Below, one piece after another: positions 8,336-17,414 of a stretch of DNA of 39,951 bases. The number at the start of each line of letters is the position of its first letter. Position 1 is the stretch's first letter. The translations under genes and the position numbers were made by a program. The notes below the pieces were generated by a model. That model ran no database searches, was not told the DNA's origin, and saw nothing but the letters and a program-made list of their open reading frames with translations. The DNA is from Bordetella parapertussis (GTDB taxonomy: Bacteria; Pseudomonadota; Gammaproteobacteria; Burkholderiales; SG8-41), in contig CAMCYP010000033.1 in the NCBI GenBank assembly GCA_945885345.1, forward strand, positions 1-39,951, read 5' to 3'.

Positions 8336-10105
8336 TCAGCGGTATTGCTTCGCACTGTGTTTGCGATACTTGGGCAGCAGGCGCTGCGGCTGGCGGAAAG
8401 CATCGCGGCGGAACGGGTCACCCAGTTCCTGCGTCAGCATCATGTTGATCACCGTCGGTTTATTGGAGCGCACCGCTGCGCGCAGTGCATCACCCACTTC
8501 ATCGACATGCTCCACCGTCAGGCCTTGCGCGCCCATGGCTTCCGCGACATCGGCGAAATTCGGGTTCTGCAGGTTGGTGCCGAGGAAGCGGTTTTCGAAA
8601 TAATCGACCTGATTCTTTTTCTCGGCGCCCCACTGACCGTTGTTGAACACCACGGCGATCGCGGGAATCTTTTCACGCACGCAGGTCATCACTTCATTCA
8701 GGCTCATACCCCAGGCACCGTCACCGACATAGGCGATGGCGGGACGATCCGGGCGGCCAACCTTGGCGCCCATCACTGCCGGGAAGGCGTAACCACAGTT
8801 GCCGAAACTCATCGCTGCGAGGAAGGATGGGGCCTGCTCAAACTGCAGATAGCTGTTGGACACCGAGCACACATTGCCGATGTCGGTGGAGACCATCGCG
8901 TTTTTCGGCATCGCACGCGCCAATGCCGCCAGTGCCTGGCGCGGGCCGATGCGGGACTTGGTGTTCGGCGAGGGCCATTTATCGAGTTCATCGGCCCAGG
9001 CTTTTTTGGCCTTTTGCACTTCGGAGATGCGCGCCTTGTTCTGCGTCAGCTTGACGATGGCCTTGACACGTTCAAGCAGCGCAACCGCCGCCAGCTTCGC
9101 GTCGCCGCAGATGCCGACGCTGGTTTTCTTCACCAGACCGAGCATGCGCGAGTCCACATCGACCTGGATGATCTTGGCGTTTTTTGGCCAGTAGTCGAGG
9201 CCGTGCTGCGGCAAGGTACCGAACGGTCCGAGACGCGAACCCAGCGCCAGCACCACATCGGCCTTGGCAATGATGTTCATCGCGGCCTTCGAACCCTGGT
9301 AACCCAGAGGACCGCAGCACAAGACGTGACTGGCCGGGAAGGAATCATTGTGCAGGTAGGAATTAACGACCGGCGCGGTCAGGTACTCGGCCAGTGCTGC
9401 GCATTCCTTGATGCCGTTGCTCATGATCACGCCGCCGCCGGACAGGATCACCGGGAACTTGGCCTTGGCCAGCATCCGCGCTGCGGCATCGAGTGATTCC
9501 GGACCGCCGGCTGCGCGCTCCAGCTTGTGCGGCTGCGGAATGTCGTAATCGCCTTCACCGTAAAAATAATCGCGCGGGATGTTGACCTGCACCGGGCCGC
9601 GCTCGGCCATCGCGATGTCAAACGCGCGACCGGTCAGTTCGGCGATGCGCAGTGGCGAATTGACATGCACCTGCCATTTGGTGATTTTGGAAAAAATCGG
9701 CATCTGTTCGGTTTCCTGGAAACCGCCCAGCCCCATGCTCAGGCTGCCCGATTCCGGTGTCACGCAGACTACCGGCGAATGCGCCCAGTACGCCGCAGCA
9801 ATACCAGTGACAAAATTGGTGATACCGGGACCGTTCTGCGCGATGCACACGCCATGTTTGCCGGTGACCCGCGAATAGCCGTCGGCCATATGTGCCGCAT
9901 TCTGTTCATGTGCCACCGACAGAAAACGGATGCCGGCCAGCGGAAACAGGTCATGCGCATCCATGTACGCGGAGCCGACAATGCCAAAGCTGTCCTTGAC
10001 GCCTTGCGCAACCAGCGTTTCGACAAAGGCCTCGGACGGGGTCATGCGCACCTTGCCGCCAGCAGCGGCTTTGGCGATGTTTTTGCTGTCTGCCAGGGTA
10101 TTCAT
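8336..10105 (-). CDS. xsc: Sulfoacetaldehyde acetyltransferase
   Basis: A 589-residue thiamine-diphosphate enzyme that converts sulfoacetaldehyde and phosphate to acetyl phosphate and sulfite in taurine and other C2-sulfonate breakdown. It has the usual three TPP-enzyme domains: Glu67 in VAHEQNAAHMADGYSR, the central domain with GPLGYQGSKAAM and GPFGTLPQHGLDYWP, and the TPP/Mg motif starting GDGAWGMS near residue 460. The segments MTPSEAFVET, GLGGFQE, QWGAEKKNQVD and ELGDPFRRDA match what I recall of characterised Xsc proteins better than acetolactate synthase or oxalyl-CoA decarboxylase. The start has a strong GGAGGAAG. No pta gene is next to it; a TauE/SafE exporter lies 3.4 kb away. Confidence 0.88.
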   Translation of the reverse strand: MNTLADSKNIAKAAAGGKVRMTPSEAFVETLVAQGVKDSFGIVGSAYMDAHDLFPLAGIRFLSVAHEQNAAHMADGYSRVTGKHGVCIAQNGPGITNFVTGIAAAYWAHSPVVCVTPESGSLSMGLGGFQETEQMPIFSKITKWQVHVNSPLRIAELTGRAFDIAMAERGPVQVNIPRDYFYGEGDYDIPQPHKLERAAGGPESLDAAARMLAKAKFPVILSGGGVIMSNGIKECAALAEYLTAPVVNSYLHNDSFPASHVLCCGPLGYQGSKAAMNIIAKADVVLALGSRLGPFGTLPQHGLDYWPKNAKIIQVDVDSRMLGLVKKTSVGICGDAKLAAVALLERVKAIVKLTQNKARISEVQKAKKAWADELDKWPSPNTKSRIGPRQALAALARAMPKNAMVSTDIGNVCSVSNSYLQFEQAPSFLAAMSFGNCGYAFPAVMGAKVGRPDRPAIAYVGDGAWGMSLNEVMTCVREKIPAIAVVFNNGQWGAEKKNQVDYFENRFLGTNLQNPNFADVAEAMGAQGLTVEHVDEVGDALRAAVRSNKPTVINMMLTQELGDPFRRDAFRQPQRLLPKYRKHSAKQYR

Positions 10106-10185
10106 GGGAAACTTCCTCCGCAGTAAAAGGGATGGCGGCTTGGGGAATGGCCTGTTTCAGCACAAGCTCACACCACCGCAACGTC

Positions 10186-10214
10186 ATTAAAAATCTTGCC
10201 CGACCGATTGGCAA
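10186..10214 (-). promoter_or_regulatory. Candidate sigma-70 promoter for xsc
   Basis: On the minus strand, TTGCCA (complement of 10209-10214) and TTTAAT (complement of 10186-10191) are 17 bases apart, reading toward xsc. The -10 lies about 80 bases ahead of the start codon. The match is fair, not perfect, and rests on sequence alone. Confidence 0.4.
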
Positions 10215-10255
10215 TGCGACCGGCGGCCACGCATGATACGCTGCCGGCCTGATGG

Positions 10256-10271
10256 GTGCAAACGCTTGCAC
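10256..10271. promoter_or_regulatory. LacI-family operator-like palindrome
   Basis: GTGCAAACGCTTGCAC has arms GTGCAA/TTGCAC around a central CG, with one mismatched base pair flanking the centre. LacI-family operators (for example the PurR box, GCAAACGTTTGC core) have this design because the hinge helices pry open the central CpG. It lies in the xsc divergent promoter, 42 bases upstream of the candidate xsc -35. The LacI-family gene lies just beyond xsc. I saw no second copy in the window. Confidence 0.65.
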
Positions 10272-10432
10272 AAAAACCGCTAACTCATTGTTTTAATTTT
10301 AGAATTTCTATTTTTCACAAGACACGCTTTTGATGCAACCCATTGTTTTGGCTGCAGTTTTATTGCGGAGTGCCGGGCAAGCTACAATCCGCTTACTGAT
10401 GCCTCCTGCCGCACCCCGAACCCGGAGTTGAA

Positions 10433-13363
10433 TTGAACGCCCCCGTAGATGGCCACCGGCTGCTGACTGCCGCCGACCCCGCCGTGCTGGCCGAGCAGCT
10501 CGCCCGCCGCATCAGCGGCGAAGTCCGTTTTGATACCGGCGCGCGCGCCGCCTATTCCGCCGACGCCTCGAACTACCGCCAGGTACCTATCGGCGTGGTG
10601 ATCCCGCGCAGCATTGAAGACATCGCCGCCACGCTGGATATCTGCCGCGAACATGGCGTACCCATCCTGCCGCGCGGTGGCGGCACTTCGCAGAACGGCC
10701 AGTGCGTCAACATCGCGGTGATCATCGACACCTCCAAATATCTCAATCGCGTACTCGAAATCGACCCGGTCGCGCGCACTGCGCGGGTGGAGCCGGGCAC
10801 CGTCTGCGACACGCTGCGCGATGCCGCGGAACAACACGGCCTGACCTTCGGCCCGGATCCGGCAACACACAGCCGCTGCACGCTGGGCGGCATGATTGGC
10901 AACAATTCCTGCGGCGCGCATTCGGTGATGGCGGGCAAAACCGTCGATAACGTCGAAACGCTGGACATCATGACCTACGACGGTCTGCGCCTGACGGTCG
11001 GCCCGACCAGCGAAGACGAACTGGTGCACATCATCCGTGCCGGCGGCCGCCGCGGCGAAATCTACGGCCGGCTACGCGCGCTGCGTGACAAATACGCCGA
11101 GCTGATCCGGGCGCGTTTCCCGAAAATCAAGCGCCGTGTCTCCGGTTACAACCTCGACCAGCTGCTGCCGGAAAACGGTTTCAACATCGCGCGTGCGTTG
11201 GTCGGCAGCGAAGGCACCTGCGTCGTCACGCTGCAGGCAAAAACCCGGCTGGTGCACAGCCCGAAGTCGCGGGTGATTCTGGTGCTCGGTTTCCCCGACA
11301 TTTACCAGGCCGGCGATGCGGTACCCGACATCCTGCCGTTCAAGCCGATTGCGACCGAAGGCCTTGATGAACGCATCATCGGCGGCCTGCGTGAGCGCGG
11401 CCTGCGCGGCGAAGACATTGCGCTGCTGCCGGCGGGCAATGCCTGGATCATGATCGAGTTCGGCGCCGACACCGTCGATGCGGCCAGTGCGCAGGCCCAG
11501 GCGCTGATTGACCATTACGCCGGAAAAACAAACGCGCCTTCCTCCTGGCTGATCACCGATTCGGCAATGTGCGAACGCATCTGGACCATCCGCGAAACCG
11601 CGGCCTCCGCCACCGCGCTGACCATTCATCCCGACCAGCCTGACCCCGTCGTTGGCTGGGAAGATGCTGCGGTTGATCCATTGCGACTCGGCGATTACCT
11701 GCGCGAATTCCAGGCACTGGTTGACCGCCACGGTTATCAAACCTCGCTCTACGGCCACTTCGGCGACGGCTGCATCCACGCCCGTATCACCTTCGACACA
11801 CGCTCGGCCGAAGGCATCAAGGTCTGGCGCAGTTTCCTGCGTGCAGCGGCAGAACTCGTCGTCAAATACGGCGGCTCGCTGTCGGGTGAACATGGCGACG
11901 GCCAGGCCAAAGCCGAATTCCTGCCGATCATGTACGGCGAAGAGCTGATGCAGGCCTTCCGCGAGTTCAAGGCGATCTGGGATCCGGACAACCGCATGAA
12001 TCCGGGCAAGGTTATCGATCCCTATCGTGCCGATGAAAATCTTAAGTACGGCCCCGATTACAAACCCGCACGCCCGGCCACGCAATTTTCCTTCATCAGC
12101 CAGGAAGGCCACGGATTCAACCGCGCCGTCGAACGCTGCGTCGGCATGGGCAAATGCCGCGCCCATGCCGGCGGCGTGATGTGCCCGAGTTACCGTGCAA
12201 CCCGCGAAGAACGCTTTTCGACGCGCGGTCGCGCGCGGCTGCTCGCTGAAATGCTGCGCGGTGAAATCATCCATGACGGCTGGCGCAACGAGGAAGTGCG
12301 CGAAGCGCTGGACCTGTGCCTCGCCTGCAAGGGCTGCAAGAGCGACTGTCCGACGCATACCGACATGGCCTCGTACAAGGCCGAGTTCATGCACCATCAC
12401 TATCTCGGTCGCTTGCGCCCGGTGCAGGCTTATACGATGGGCCTCATCAACCGCTGGGCGCGGATCGCCTCGGTGGCGCCGCGGCTGGTCAACCTGCTGA
12501 CGCATACCCCCGGACTGGCACGCCTGATCAAATTCGCCGGCGGCGTGGCACAACAACGTGAAGTGCCGAAATTCGCGCGGCGCTCGTTCCGCAAATGGTT
12601 CCTGCGCCGGCGCGCGGCACCACAGACTACCGGCCCGCGTGGCCGTGTCATCCTGTGGGCTGATACTTTCAACAACCATTTCCAGCCGGGTTCAGCTGCC
12701 GCTGCGGTCGAAGTACTGGAAGCCCTGGGTTACACGGTTACCGTTCCGCAGAAACATTTATGCTGCGGCCGGCCGCTGTACGACTTCGGCATGCTCGACA
12801 GTGCGCGCAACCATCTGAAGGAAATTCTTAACGCGCTGCAGGATGACATCCGCGCTGGCGTGCCCATCATCGGCCTCGAACCAGCCTGCCTGTCGGTGTT
12901 CCGCGATGAATTGCTGAATTTTTTCCCCGACGATGTGCTGGCGCAGCGCCTGAGCAAACAAACCCATCTGTTCAGCGATTTCCTGATGAACATCAGCGAC
13001 TGGGACGCGCCGCAGCTCGGCGGCGAAGCGCTGGTGCACGGCCACTGCCACCAGAAATCGGTATTCGGCATGGCCGGAGAAATGGCGCTGCTGAAACGGC
13101 TGGGCATCCGCGCACGCACTGTGGAATCCGGTTGCTGCGGCATGGCCGGTGCTTTCGGCTTCAACCCGAAACATTACGAGGTGTCAGTCAAGGCCGGCGA
13201 GGCTGCATTGCTGCCGGCGGTGCGCGCGGCCGATGAACACACCATGATCATCGCCAGCGGCTACAGCTGTCGCGAACAGATTGCGCAACTCACAGACCGC
13301 AATGCCCTGCATGTCGCCGAAGTCGTCGCGCTGGCGCTGAACCGCGCGCGCGACAGCCGCTGA
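10433..13363 (+). CDS. Fused FAD-linked oxidase / Fe-S oxidoreductase (YdiJ-like)
   Basis: A 976-residue protein read from TTG with GGAG five bases upstream. Domain order: FAD-binding type 4 (about 40-215, with ILPRGGGTSQNGQ and GMIGNNSCGAHS) and an FAD-oxidase C-terminal domain (about 230-545, with YGHFGDGCIHAR and SGEHGDGQ). Next comes a ferredoxin-like pair of Cys clusters (CVGMGKC and CLACKGCKSDCP, about 565-650). Two CCG-type heterodisulfide-reductase-like domains close it (CCGRPLY near 775 and SGCCGMAGAFG near 905). Length and order fit the YdiJ / D-2-hydroxyacid dehydrogenase group. It oxidises a 2-hydroxyacid and passes electrons on, but the substrate is not readable. It is divergent from xsc and shares its promoter region and LacI-type operator. 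Confidence 0.9.
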   Translation: MNAPVDGHRLLTAADPAVLAEQLARRISGEVRFDTGARAAYSADASNYRQVPIGVVIPRSIEDIAATLDICREHGVPILPRGGGTSQNGQCVNIAVIIDTSKYLNRVLEIDPVARTARVEPGTVCDTLRDAAEQHGLTFGPDPATHSRCTLGGMIGNNSCGAHSVMAGKTVDNVETLDIMTYDGLRLTVGPTSEDELVHIIRAGGRRGEIYGRLRALRDKYAELIRARFPKIKRRVSGYNLDQLLPENGFNIARALVGSEGTCVVTLQAKTRLVHSPKSRVILVLGFPDIYQAGDAVPDILPFKPIATEGLDERIIGGLRERGLRGEDIALLPAGNAWIMIEFGADTVDAASAQAQALIDHYAGKTNAPSSWLITDSAMCERIWTIRETAASATALTIHPDQPDPVVGWEDAAVDPLRLGDYLREFQALVDRHGYQTSLYGHFGDGCIHARITFDTRSAEGIKVWRSFLRAAAELVVKYGGSLSGEHGDGQAKAEFLPIMYGEELMQAFREFKAIWDPDNRMNPGKVIDPYRADENLKYGPDYKPARPATQFSFISQEGHGFNRAVERCVGMGKCRAHAGGVMCPSYRATREERFSTRGRARLLAEMLRGEIIHDGWRNEEVREALDLCLACKGCKSDCPTHTDMASYKAEFMHHHYLGRLRPVQAYTMGLINRWARIASVAPRLVNLLTHTPGLARLIKFAGGVAQQREVPKFARRSFRKWFLRRRAAPQTTGPRGRVILWADTFNNHFQPGSAAAAVEVLEALGYTVTVPQKHLCCGRPLYDFGMLDSARNHLKEILNALQDDIRAGVPIIGLEPACLSVFRDELLNFFPDDVLAQRLSKQTHLFSDFLMNISDWDAPQLGGEALVHGHCHQKSVFGMAGEMALLKRLGIRARTVESGCCGMAGAFGFNPKHYEVSVKAGEAALLPAVRAADEHTMIIASGYSCREQIAQLTDRNALHVAEVVALALNRARDSR

Positions 13364-13467
13364 CAGTTTTTTGAAAACCATGGTTGCCGCAAATGAGACC
13401 GGCCTTGCTGGTGATGCGACTCTTGCTTAATCAACGACTTGAAGGCGTGTGCGCTCGGTCGCTTTGC

Positions 13468-13494
13468 GCCCCGAAGGAAGTCCCCTTGGGGGGC
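13468..13494. repeat. Imperfect GC-rich hairpin within a repeat-like spacer
   Basis: CCCCGAAGG (13469-13477) pairs with CCTTGGGGG (13484-13492) with one G-G mismatch around the loop AAGTCC. The surrounding 13436-13510 segment is low in coding character and resembles dispersed intergenic elements seen in some betaproteobacteria. This is from memory and only one copy is in the window. A T-rich stretch follows at 13515-13521, so weak termination after the dehydrogenase gene is another reading. Confidence 0.4.
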
Positions 13495-13544
13495 TCCCAA
13501 CGCGCTCGCCCATCATTTTTTAAACAAACTGCTGGGCCCCCACC

Positions 13545-14321
13545 GTGACGGGTTTCGAGTCTTTCTCGCCGTGGCTGGTCGTGTACGTGGTAGTCATCAT
13601 CGCCGTGGCCGGCTGGGTGCAGGGCGCGCTGGGCCTGGGTTTCCCGATGGTCGCGACACCGCTGATCGCAGCCGCCACCAGCATCCAGTTCGCAATCGTC
13701 ATGATCGTGATTCCCTGCATCGCCACCATCATTGTCAGCATCGTACGCAGCACCGGATTCGCCGATATCTTGCGCCGTTTCTGGTGGATGCCCCTGCTGT
13801 CGCTGATAGGCGCCCTGGCCGGTGCACGACTATTTGTGCTGTTCCCGGAATTTCCGTATGCGCTACTGCTCGCCGGCGTAATCCTGTTTTACCTGAACAT
13901 GGAACGGCTGGGCCACGGCGAATCCGCATTGATGCGCCGGCATGACAAGGCCTTCGGCATCGGGTTCGGCCTGCTCGCCGGCCTCGCCGAAAGTACGGCC
14001 AACATTGCCGCGCCGCCGCTGATCATTTATTACCTGGGCATAGGCCTGCCGCCACTGCTGCTGGTGCCTGCAATGAACCTGTCGTTTCTGGTCGGCAAGA
14101 GCACGCAGTTCGCAACGCTCGCCGCCAGCGGCATAGTCGCACCGTCGTTGTGGTTGCTCACGCTGCCGCTGGCGGTCATCGCCGCCATCGCCAGCTGGTT
14201 TGGTACGCGTATCCGCCATCGCATCAACAGCGCAACCTACAGGATCTGGATGCGCCGCATGCTGATGACCATGGCAATCATCCTGCTGGTGCAGGTTGCA
14301 TACCGTTTTCTGAACAGTTGA
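13545..14321 (+). CDS. TauE/SafE-family membrane exporter
   Basis: A 258-residue, strongly hydrophobic protein with about seven or eight membrane segments and the internally repeated TauE/SafE pattern (GWVQGALGLGFPMVATP near the N-terminus; GLAESTANIAAPPLIIYY in the second half). The family exports sulfite or related organosulfur anions, or acts as a general anion permease. The GTG at 13545 is chosen because the first helix begins right after it; no strong ribosome site is visible. Sulfite is the product of Xsc, whose gene lies 3.4 kb away across a shared promoter region, so sulfite export is a plausible role. Substrate remains inferred from neighbourhood. Confidence 0.8.
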   Translation: MTGFESFSPWLVVYVVVIIAVAGWVQGALGLGFPMVATPLIAAATSIQFAIVMIVIPCIATIIVSIVRSTGFADILRRFWWMPLLSLIGALAGARLFVLFPEFPYALLLAGVILFYLNMERLGHGESALMRRHDKAFGIGFGLLAGLAESTANIAAPPLIIYYLGIGLPPLLLVPAMNLSFLVGKSTQFATLAASGIVAPSLWLLTLPLAVIAAIASWFGTRIRHRINSATYRIWMRRMLMTMAIILLVQVAYRFLNS

Positions 14322-14343
14322 AGCAAACACGAAAAACAAAAAA

Positions 14344-14365
14344 GCCGGCAGTCGCCGGCTTTTTT
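14344..14365. terminator. Bidirectional terminator between the TauE-like gene and grxD
   Basis: Stem GCCGGC (14344-14349) / GCCGGC (14354-14359), loop AGTC, with a run of A before and six T after. It lies 22 bases past the exporter stop and 16 bases past the convergent grxD stop, so it can serve both genes. Confidence 0.88.
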
Positions 14366-14381
14366 GCGGAACCCTTACAGA

Positions 14382-14690
14382 TCAGGGTTGCAGCATTTTC
14401 TGCAGTTCACCGCTCTGATAAAGCTCCGTGACGATATCCGAGCCACCGACAAACTCGCCGTCGACATACAGCTGAGGAATCGTCGGCCAGTTGGCGTATT
14501 GCTTGATGCCCTGACGGATTTCCGGATTTTCCAGCACGTTGACGGTGAACATTTCATTCACGCCGCAGGAGCGCAGGATATTGATCGCGTTCGCCGAAAA
14601 ACCGCACTGCGGAAAATCGGGCGAACCCTTCATGTACAGCACGACCTTGTTGCTGGTCACCTGTTTCTTGATTTCGTCTTGAACGGACAT
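14382..14690 (-). CDS. grxD: Monothiol glutaredoxin Grx4
   Basis: A 102-residue monothiol glutaredoxin with the CGFS active site at residues 29-32 (PQCGFSANA), the glutathione-binding TIPQLYVDGEF strand and the GGSDI turn. Such proteins bind a bridging [2Fe-2S] cluster with glutathione and hand clusters to client proteins in the cytosol. I chose ATG 14688-14690 because GGAG lies seven bases upstream and the protein then has the family length; a longer open frame would add 28 non-conserved residues. It is the last gene of the hemA-prfA-prmC-ykgJ run and ends at a bidirectional terminator. Confident. Confidence 0.96.
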   Translation of the reverse strand: MSVQDEIKKQVTSNKVVLYMKGSPDFPQCGFSANAINILRSCGVNEMFTVNVLENPEIRQGIKQYANWPTIPQLYVDGEFVGGSDIVTELYQSGELQKMLQP

Positions 14691-14774
14691 AAGCTGCTCC
14701 AAAAATATTACCCGAGAAAAACCATCGGGTATGAGTTTACCGATGCCGGCAGGCAGGGTCAAATCGCCGCACAA

Positions 14775-15395
14775 TCATTTCTGCTGCAAGGCCTGCAGCA
14801 CAGCGCGCGGCAACAGGGCCATACCGAACACTTCGAGCGCCGCCACTTCCATCATTTCAGCCTCCCAGCTGAACCAGCGGTCAACGTCATCCATGCGGCC
14901 CTGCCGCGCGTCACAAAAGGCCGGATCGCTCATCACCTGCAACTTGCGACAGGTGTTGGGCCGCGACGTGTACACCGAGCAAGCGCCATCGGCACCGAGA
15001 AACGCGCAGGCCTGATCGGCGAGCGCTTGTTCGCGCCAGGTCTCTACGGTGTAACGGCTCTGGCGTTCCAGCAGAGCAAGGTCCGGCGTGAAACCAGCGT
15101 CGCGAACAAACTGCGCAAGCAGCGCCGCCTCCTGCGGCCAGATTTCCACAGGTCCGTGGCAACAATGGCTGCAGCCCTTGCCGCAACGGATCTGTTTGCC
15201 ATCGGGGATGGTCGCGCTGTCCTGCTGCAACTGCCGGTCCATGGCCGCATGCGCGTCGCGCGCCAGTGCCAGCACGTCCTGCGTGTCAGCCGCGCGGAAC
15301 TGCGTCAGGTAGCGCTGATAAACCGTGCGCAGCCAGGCTGCTTTTTTCTGCCTGCGTTCGGTCTGGCTGTCAGCAGCATCGAAATCGTTGTCCAT
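14775..15395 (-). CDS. YkgJ-family Cys-cluster protein
   Basis: A 206-residue cytosolic protein with the YkgJ Cys cluster. The first part, CGKGCSHCCHGPVE, has Cys71, 75, 78 and 79; the second is CSVYTSRPNTCRK followed by FCD. The family (formerly annotated as zinc- or iron-chelate-binding) has no settled role. The N-terminus is acidic then basic and helical. It lies between prmC (6-base gap) and grxD, in the same direction. Its place beside an Fe-S glutaredoxin fits a metal or Fe-S link, but that is only context. Confidence 0.82.
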   Translation of the reverse strand: MDNDFDAADSQTERRQKKAAWLRTVYQRYLTQFRAADTQDVLALARDAHAAMDRQLQQDSATIPDGKQIRCGKGCSHCCHGPVEIWPQEAALLAQFVRDAGFTPDLALLERQSRYTVETWREQALADQACAFLGADGACSVYTSRPNTCRKLQVMSDPAFCDARQGRMDDVDRWFSWEAEMMEVAALEVFGMALLPRAVLQALQQK

Positions 15396-15401
15396 GTCGC
15401 A

Positions 15402-16235
15402 TCAGTCCTGCAGACGTCCACCGCTGACCCGCGGCACACCCGCCAGATCAGGCGCATTAAAAACATCCTGAAACCCCGCCGCCTCCAACAGCCACGCGCA
15501 AGCTACCGCCTGGTCGAAGCCATGTTCCAGCAACAGCCAGCCACCCGCACGCAGATGCTGCGGTGCCCGCGCAATGATTTGCTGCAGATCATTCAACCCA
15601 TCGACACCGGAAGCCAGTGCTGAGCGTGGCTCAAACCGCAAGTCTCCCTGTTGCAGATGTGCGTCACCCTCCGCCACATACGGCGGATTGGCTACGATCA
15701 GGTCGTAACGTTCTGCGGCAACGGCTGAATACCAGTCGCTGTGCAGCAACGTTGTGTTGGCAGAGGCCCACTGCGCGGCATTGGCACGAGCGATTTCCAG
15801 TGCAGTCTCCGAAGCATCAACCAGCGTGACCTGCGCTTCCGGCCGTTCCGCAGCAATGGTGATGCCGATGCAACCGCTGCCGGCACCAAGATCGAGCACA
15901 CGACCAGACGCACCGACGGGCAAACGCTGCAGTGCCAGCTCCACCAGCAATTCGGTTTCGGGTCGCGGGATCAATACCGATGGAGTTACAACAAACTCGC
16001 GACCGTAGAATTCGCGGCGGCCGGTGATGTAAGCAACAGGTTCGCCGGCCACGCGGCGCACGACCAGTGCAACATACTGCTGCGCCTGCTCCGCCGTCAG
16101 CAGATCATCACCATGCGCCAGCAAATACGCGTCGGATTGTTTCAAGACTTCGCGCAGCAGCACGCGCGCTTCGATGCGGTCCGTGACTTGCTGGGCGGCG
16201 TCTAAGGCCTCGCGGATGGTCGGCGCGCCGGACAT
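15402..16235 (-). CDS. prmC: Release factor glutamine N5-methyltransferase
   Basis: A 277-residue SAM-dependent methyltransferase that methylates the Gln of the GGQ motif in peptide release factors. It has the N-terminal helical release-factor-binding domain (1-75), motif I VLDLGAGSGCIGI at 113-125, and the catalytic NPPY at 183-186, which binds the glutamine side chain. The gene follows prfA by 35 bases in the same direction, placing the enzyme beside its substrate, as in many proteobacteria. Length matches the E. coli enzyme (277). Very confident. Confidence 0.96.
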   Translation of the reverse strand: MSGAPTIREALDAAQQVTDRIEARVLLREVLKQSDAYLLAHGDDLLTAEQAQQYVALVVRRVAGEPVAYITGRREFYGREFVVTPSVLIPRPETELLVELALQRLPVGASGRVLDLGAGSGCIGITIAAERPEAQVTLVDASETALEIARANAAQWASANTTLLHSDWYSAVAAERYDLIVANPPYVAEGDAHLQQGDLRFEPRSALASGVDGLNDLQQIIARAPQHLRAGGWLLLEHGFDQAVACAWLLEAAGFQDVFNAPDLAGVPRVSGGRLQD

Positions 16236-16270
16236 CGGGGAATTATAAAAATATCAATAAAAACAATTGG

Positions 16271-17362
16271 TTATGATACACCCTGCTCTTCAGCCAATTG
16301 CGCCAGCTGTTCGGCCTGGTGCTCAGCCGCCAGTGCGTCGACGAGGTCATCGATGTCGCCGTCAACGATCTGCGCGATCTTGTACAGCGTCAGGTTGATG
16401 CGATGGTCGGTGACGCGGCCTTGCGGAAAATTGTAGGTGCGGATGCGTTCGGAACGGTCACCGCTGCCAATCAGTGATTTGCGCGTCGCGGCTTCCTTTG
16501 ACTGCTGCTCTCGGGTCTGCTTATCCTTCAGCCGCGCCGCCAGTACCGCCAAGGCGCGCGCCTTGTTCTTGTGCTGCGAACGGTCGTCCTGGCATTCGAC
16601 GACGAGGCCGGTGGGCAGATGGGTGATGCGGATCGCCGAATCGGTTTTGTTGACGTGCTGGCCGCCGGCGCCGGACGCGCGGAAGGTATCAATGCGCATG
16701 TCCGCCGGATTGAGCACAATCTCGGTGGCCGCATCGGCCTCGGGCATCACTGCCACCGTGCAGGCCGATGTATGCACCCGGCCCTGGGTTTCGGTGACCG
16801 GCACGCGCTGCACACGGTGGCCGCCGGATTCGAATTTGAGTTTTGAATACGCACCCTGGCCGATGATGCGGGCGATGACCTCGCGATAACCGCCAAGATC
16901 CGACGGACTTTCCGAAATGATCTCGACCTGCCAGCGTTTGCGCTCGGCGTAGCGCGCATACATGCGGAACAATTCTGCCGCGAACAGCGCGGACTCGTCA
17001 CCACCGGTCCCGGCGCGCACCTCGAGAAAAATATTGCGTTCGTCATTGGGGTCGCGCGGCAGCAGCAGTTTCTGCAGTTCCGCTTCAAACCCTTCCAGCC
17101 GCGCCTGGGTTTCCGCGACTTCAACCTCGGCGAATTCGCGCATCGCCGGGTCGTTGGCCATCTCTTGTGCGGTTTTCAGATCGGCGTTGCTGCTCTGGTA
17201 CGACCGGTACAACTCGACCACCGGGCCCAGCTCGGCGTGTTCACGCGTGAGCTTGCGGTAATTGTCCATGCTCGCTGTCGCGGATTCGCTACCAAGCAGG
17301 CGATTGATCTCCTCCAGGCGATTGGAGAGTTGATCGAGTTTGGCGGCGATGCTGGGTTTCAT
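16271..17362 (-). CDS. prfA: Peptide chain release factor 1
   Basis: A 363-residue class I release factor for UAA and UAG stops. The codon-reading tripeptide is PVT at 188-190 (in place of the common PAT), and the peptidyl-tRNA hydrolysis motif GGQ is at 233-235 in [12 protein letters not shown]. Starting at ATG 17360-17362 puts Gln at 235, the same number as in E. coli. A start ten codons upstream (17392) is also open, but its residues look non-conserved. No strong Shine-Dalgarno is present at either start. It sits between hemA and prmC, the typical order. Very confident for function, moderately for the start. Confidence 0.96.
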   Translation of the reverse strand: MKPSIAAKLDQLSNRLEEINRLLGSESATASMDNYRKLTREHAELGPVVELYRSYQSSNADLKTAQEMANDPAMREFAEVEVAETQARLEGFEAELQKLLLPRDPNDERNIFLEVRAGTGGDESALFAAELFRMYARYAERKRWQVEIISESPSDLGGYREVIARIIGQGAYSKLKFESGGHRVQRVPVTETQGRVHTSACTVAVMPEADAATEIVLNPADMRIDTFRASGAGGQHVNKTDSAIRITHLPTGLVVECQDDRSQHKNKARALAVLAARLKDKQTREQQSKEAATRKSLIGSGDRSERIRTYNFPQGRVTDHRINLTLYKIAQIVDGDIDDLVDALAAEHQAEQLAQLAEEQGVS

Positions 17363-17414
17363 GAATACACAATCAGGCCGCATGCGCGGCAAACTGCCGG
17401 CAACGGCATAAACA

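Larger units (their letters stand above)
10106..10432. promoter_or_regulatory. Divergent promoter region between xsc and the FAD/Fe-S dehydrogenase
   Basis: A gene-free 327-base stretch between two divergent starts, clearly AT-richer in its middle (10272-10320). It holds a LacI-type palindrome (10256-10271), a candidate xsc promoter (10186-10214) and two copies of CATTGTTTT (10286-10294 and 10341-10349). No small gene was seen. Confidence 0.7.

Noticed and set aside
11072..12679. Long minus-strand frame inside the FAD/Fe-S dehydrogenase gene
   Set aside because: The plus-strand protein has continuous FAD and Fe-S motifs across this stretch; the antisense frame has none.
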